Positions 61,709 through 64,000 of a DNA stretch of 64,000 bases are shown here, one piece after another. The notes below the pieces were generated by a model. That model saw only the letters and a list, made by a program, of their open reading frames with translations, was not told where the DNA came from and did not search any database. This DNA comes from Blastomussa wellsi (lineage: Eukaryota; Cnidaria; Anthozoa; Scleractinia; Plerogyridae). The first letter of the stretch is position 1; each line of letters opens with the position of its first letter. A program made the translations under genes and the position numbers. The stretch spans positions 19,310,298 to 19,374,297 of the forward strand of contig OX393567.1 in assembly GCA_947652115.1 (NCBI GenBank). Reading direction: 5' to 3'.

Positions 61709-63255
61709 TATTTCGGGCACACATAGATGTTCCCCTGTTCTAGCTCGTTATACTCGAGCACACGTAACGTAGAAGCCACCCACTCTGTTTTGATCTGAAT
61801 GCTGGCGCTTCTTTTATACCACAAGAAGTCAAGTTTGAAGGAAGCCTGGAAACAAGTACAACACTGTGTTCCGAATATGGAATTGACGTAGTGTACTCGA
61901 AAAAACATTGCGTCACACAATGCGCGTCACACGAACCTCCCACGCAGAAGGGTCCGATGGGAAAATCGAAAGACAAAAACAATATCCTGCAAAGCAAAAA
62001 TGTAAGAAAAAATCCTGCATTGCAAAGGAAACCCCAAAAGTAACCTTAATAGGTTGAAAAAAATCGTGCACTCTTCTGGGCTTCGTCACGCGGTAGGAAT
62101 GCGTGACGAAAGCCCCAAGCGACGTGTGCGTGGGATTTAAAAACAGTGCGATGATACACTTGCTCCGTAAAATTACGTTTCCATAGTTGCCAGCAGGAAA
62201 AATGTAAGTCAGTAAGGCACATGTGAATTGTCGTATCTTTCTCTATTCTAAGTAGTGTACAGCATTTGTATATTATTTTTGTGTGAGCATTGTAACTGCA
62301 GTAAATGTGAAAATGAATAAATTAAAAAAGTTGCCAGTAGTCGTTCTTGTAGTTATTGTTTCCTTTATTCTCCCTCTCACTCTGGTTTTCTATCACATGT
62401 TTCTTACTGAATAACTGTCAGCGAACTATCGAAATGCGCGCGTTTACAATAGTTTTTCATCGTAACTCTAATCTAACTCTGTTCAGTACACTGAGAAAGC
62501 TTGAGATCACCTATGATGAAACTAATTTTTCAGCATTATTTCAGTAGATTTTTTAACGTAATTTGTTTCTCAGAAGTTGTATTTCTTTAGGATTTTACGT
62601 CATCAGTACGTGACAACGTGAATATCAAGCTATTAAATATCATCACGTGTAAAATTATCCGCATTTTTTTCTTTTTCACTGCCGGAAGTACTTGTGTTCT
62701 AAATTTTGTTCTAAGGTAAAACAATGTGGTATAGATTCCATACGGTAAATCATGCAGAAGTTTCAAGTTGTCGTGTCATATAATTTCACGCGTTTTCGGG
62801 ACGTGAGTTATCTGGTCTTATCATAATTAAACATGTTAAATATATATCACAGGGTACCCATACAAGCGGTGTGTCTATTTGGATGTTCGAATTAAAAAGA
62901 AATGTATGACGTAGACTTATATCGAGTAATGTCCAATGCAGCAGCACAACTCCCCGACGAAAGGGTAACACTAAACAAAACTAAAGAAGATTTTTCGATA
63001 CAAAAATGACCTAACTAGAAAAGCGAGCGAAGGTGAAGACTGACTAACCCAGAATGACCTAAATCTTCCGCCAAACGCCTAACACACTCCATAATGACCC
63101 GAGAACCTCTCAATCGTGCAGTCATTCAAACGTCAGAAATTACATGGGTGGGTCAGTAGTGCTACAGCACTCTTTATCAGTGCCATGGCCAATCATTGGT
63201 TGACTGAAGGAAAATGCCGTCCACAACTTGTTCACCAGTGGAAAGATTAAGCATG
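61709..63255. other. 5' flank of the transporter gene
   Basis: Should contain the transporter 5' UTR and promoter on the minus strand. I see no convincing core promoter. A hairpin lies at 62078-62115 (GGGCTTCGTCACGC against GCGTGACGAAAGCCC, 9-nt loop). Confidence 0.4.
62078..62115. repeat. Short perfect-stem hairpin
   Basis: GGGCTTCGTCACGC and GCGTGACGAAAGCCC pair except for one extra A. Loop GGTAGGAAT. Could be the centre of a decayed MITE. Confidence 0.65.
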
Positions 63256-63854
63256 ACGTCACTTGGGTCGGTACAAAACGTGAACCCCCCAACTGGACCC
63301 CATTCTGGACCCCATATGGACCCCCCTCTGGACCCCCTAATTTTCTGGACCCCCTTCTGGACCCCATATGGACCCCATAATTTTCTGGACCCCCTATTTT
63401 TCTTCCAGAAAATACGTAATTTAAGTGTAAGATAAATAAGTCTACTTATTCAGGGAAGGAAAAGTGCGAAGAATGAATCAACAGGCAGGCACAAAAGTCG
63501 CAGTTTCGGAACAGCGAACGAATACGAATTGTTTCGCTCCAACTTTTGTCCATGTCTATTATTTTCCGTGTGACGAACCTTGAAAACCATCATAGATCGC
63601 GGTCACTTCAATCGAAAATATCTTCTGTTCAATTAACCTTGAGAGATTTCTGAATTCAAATGTTTGTGTTACAAATAAGTCGATAACGAATAGGAAGAGC
63701 CTTTCAACGACTCTTGAGGTCCACGTTTTGTAAAGACCCCAATCCATATGGGGGTCCAGAAAATTAGGGGGTCCAGAAAGGGGTCCATATGGGGGTCCAC
63801 GTTCATATGGAGCCCAGAAGGGGCGTCCACCTTTTGAACCGACCCACGTTACGT
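63256..63854. mobile_element. Foldback word island (GGGGGTCCAGAAAATTA)
   Basis: The left arm (63256-63405) repeats CTGGACCCC, ATGGACCCC and AATTTTCTGGACCCC. The right arm (63735-63854) repeats the inverted words GGGGTCCATATGG and GGGGGTCCAGAAAATTA. The outermost ends ACGTCACTTGGGTCGG and CCGACCCACGTTACGT are inverted partners. The 330-bp centre is unique and non-coding as far as I can see. Confidence 0.75.
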
Positions 63855-63871
63855 TACAGCAAACGCGAGCT

Positions 63872-63898
63872 TATAATAATAATAATAATAATAATAAA
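63872..63898. repeat. (AAT)n microsatellite
   Basis: About nine repeats of TAA/AAT. Simple sequence. Confidence 0.92.
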
Positions 63899-64000
63899 CA
63901 ATCTTTAAGGAGGAAGCACCCGTCACGTACCTTTCATTTTGTTGCAGGTTTTATCTAATTCTTACAGAGGGGCATTGTCACGATGGAGTGTTTAGGTCAA

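Overview
This is an animal nuclear window, most likely from a cnidarian and probably an anthozoan such as a stony coral. The evidence is intron-rich genes with GT-AG splice sites, single-exon receptor and orphan genes, and a dense load of Gypsy, Copia, DIRS, Penelope-like, LINE, SINE and hairpin (MITE/foldback) elements. The species assignment is inference; no search was run.

Layout. Positions 53-3391 (+) hold the last six coding exons of a SUN-domain protein of the nuclear envelope. Positions 7429-8406 (+) hold an intronless class A GPCR. Positions 11132-11992 (+) hold an intronless, unrecognised basic protein of 286 residues. Positions 17688-61708 (-) are one complete ABC transporter gene of the ABCA5-like clade. 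I rebuilt 28 coding exons by hand. All intron phases agree and the sum is 5169 nt, or 1722 residues plus stop, with both nucleotide-binding domains carrying Walker A, signature, Walker B and H-loop motifs. The rest of the window is intergenic DNA full of repeats.

The ABCA5-like introns are a transposon harbour. Intron 1 holds an intact Gypsy element (51033-55696, 5-bp target duplication) and, 66 bp further on, an intact Copia element (55768-60512, 5-bp target duplication). Both have LTR pairs differing at only two sites and one long open gag-pol frame. Intron 11 holds a DIRS-1-type tyrosine-recombinase retrotransposon (34294-38865) with inverted termini and an internal complementary region; its recombinase frame is cut by one stop codon. 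All three lie antisense to the host gene. Intron 20 holds a minisatellite of about 30 units of 83-84 bp, interrupted by a truncated LINE tail. Penelope-like relics, tRNA-derived SINEs and several hairpin elements fill other introns.

The least expected pattern is a set of about eight short islands. Each is built from its own short word, repeated in one orientation on one side and in the other orientation on the other side, several with matching ends (for example 41381-41610, 48842-49535, 49971-50144, 63256-63854). They share a design but not a sequence, and I cannot assign them to a named family.
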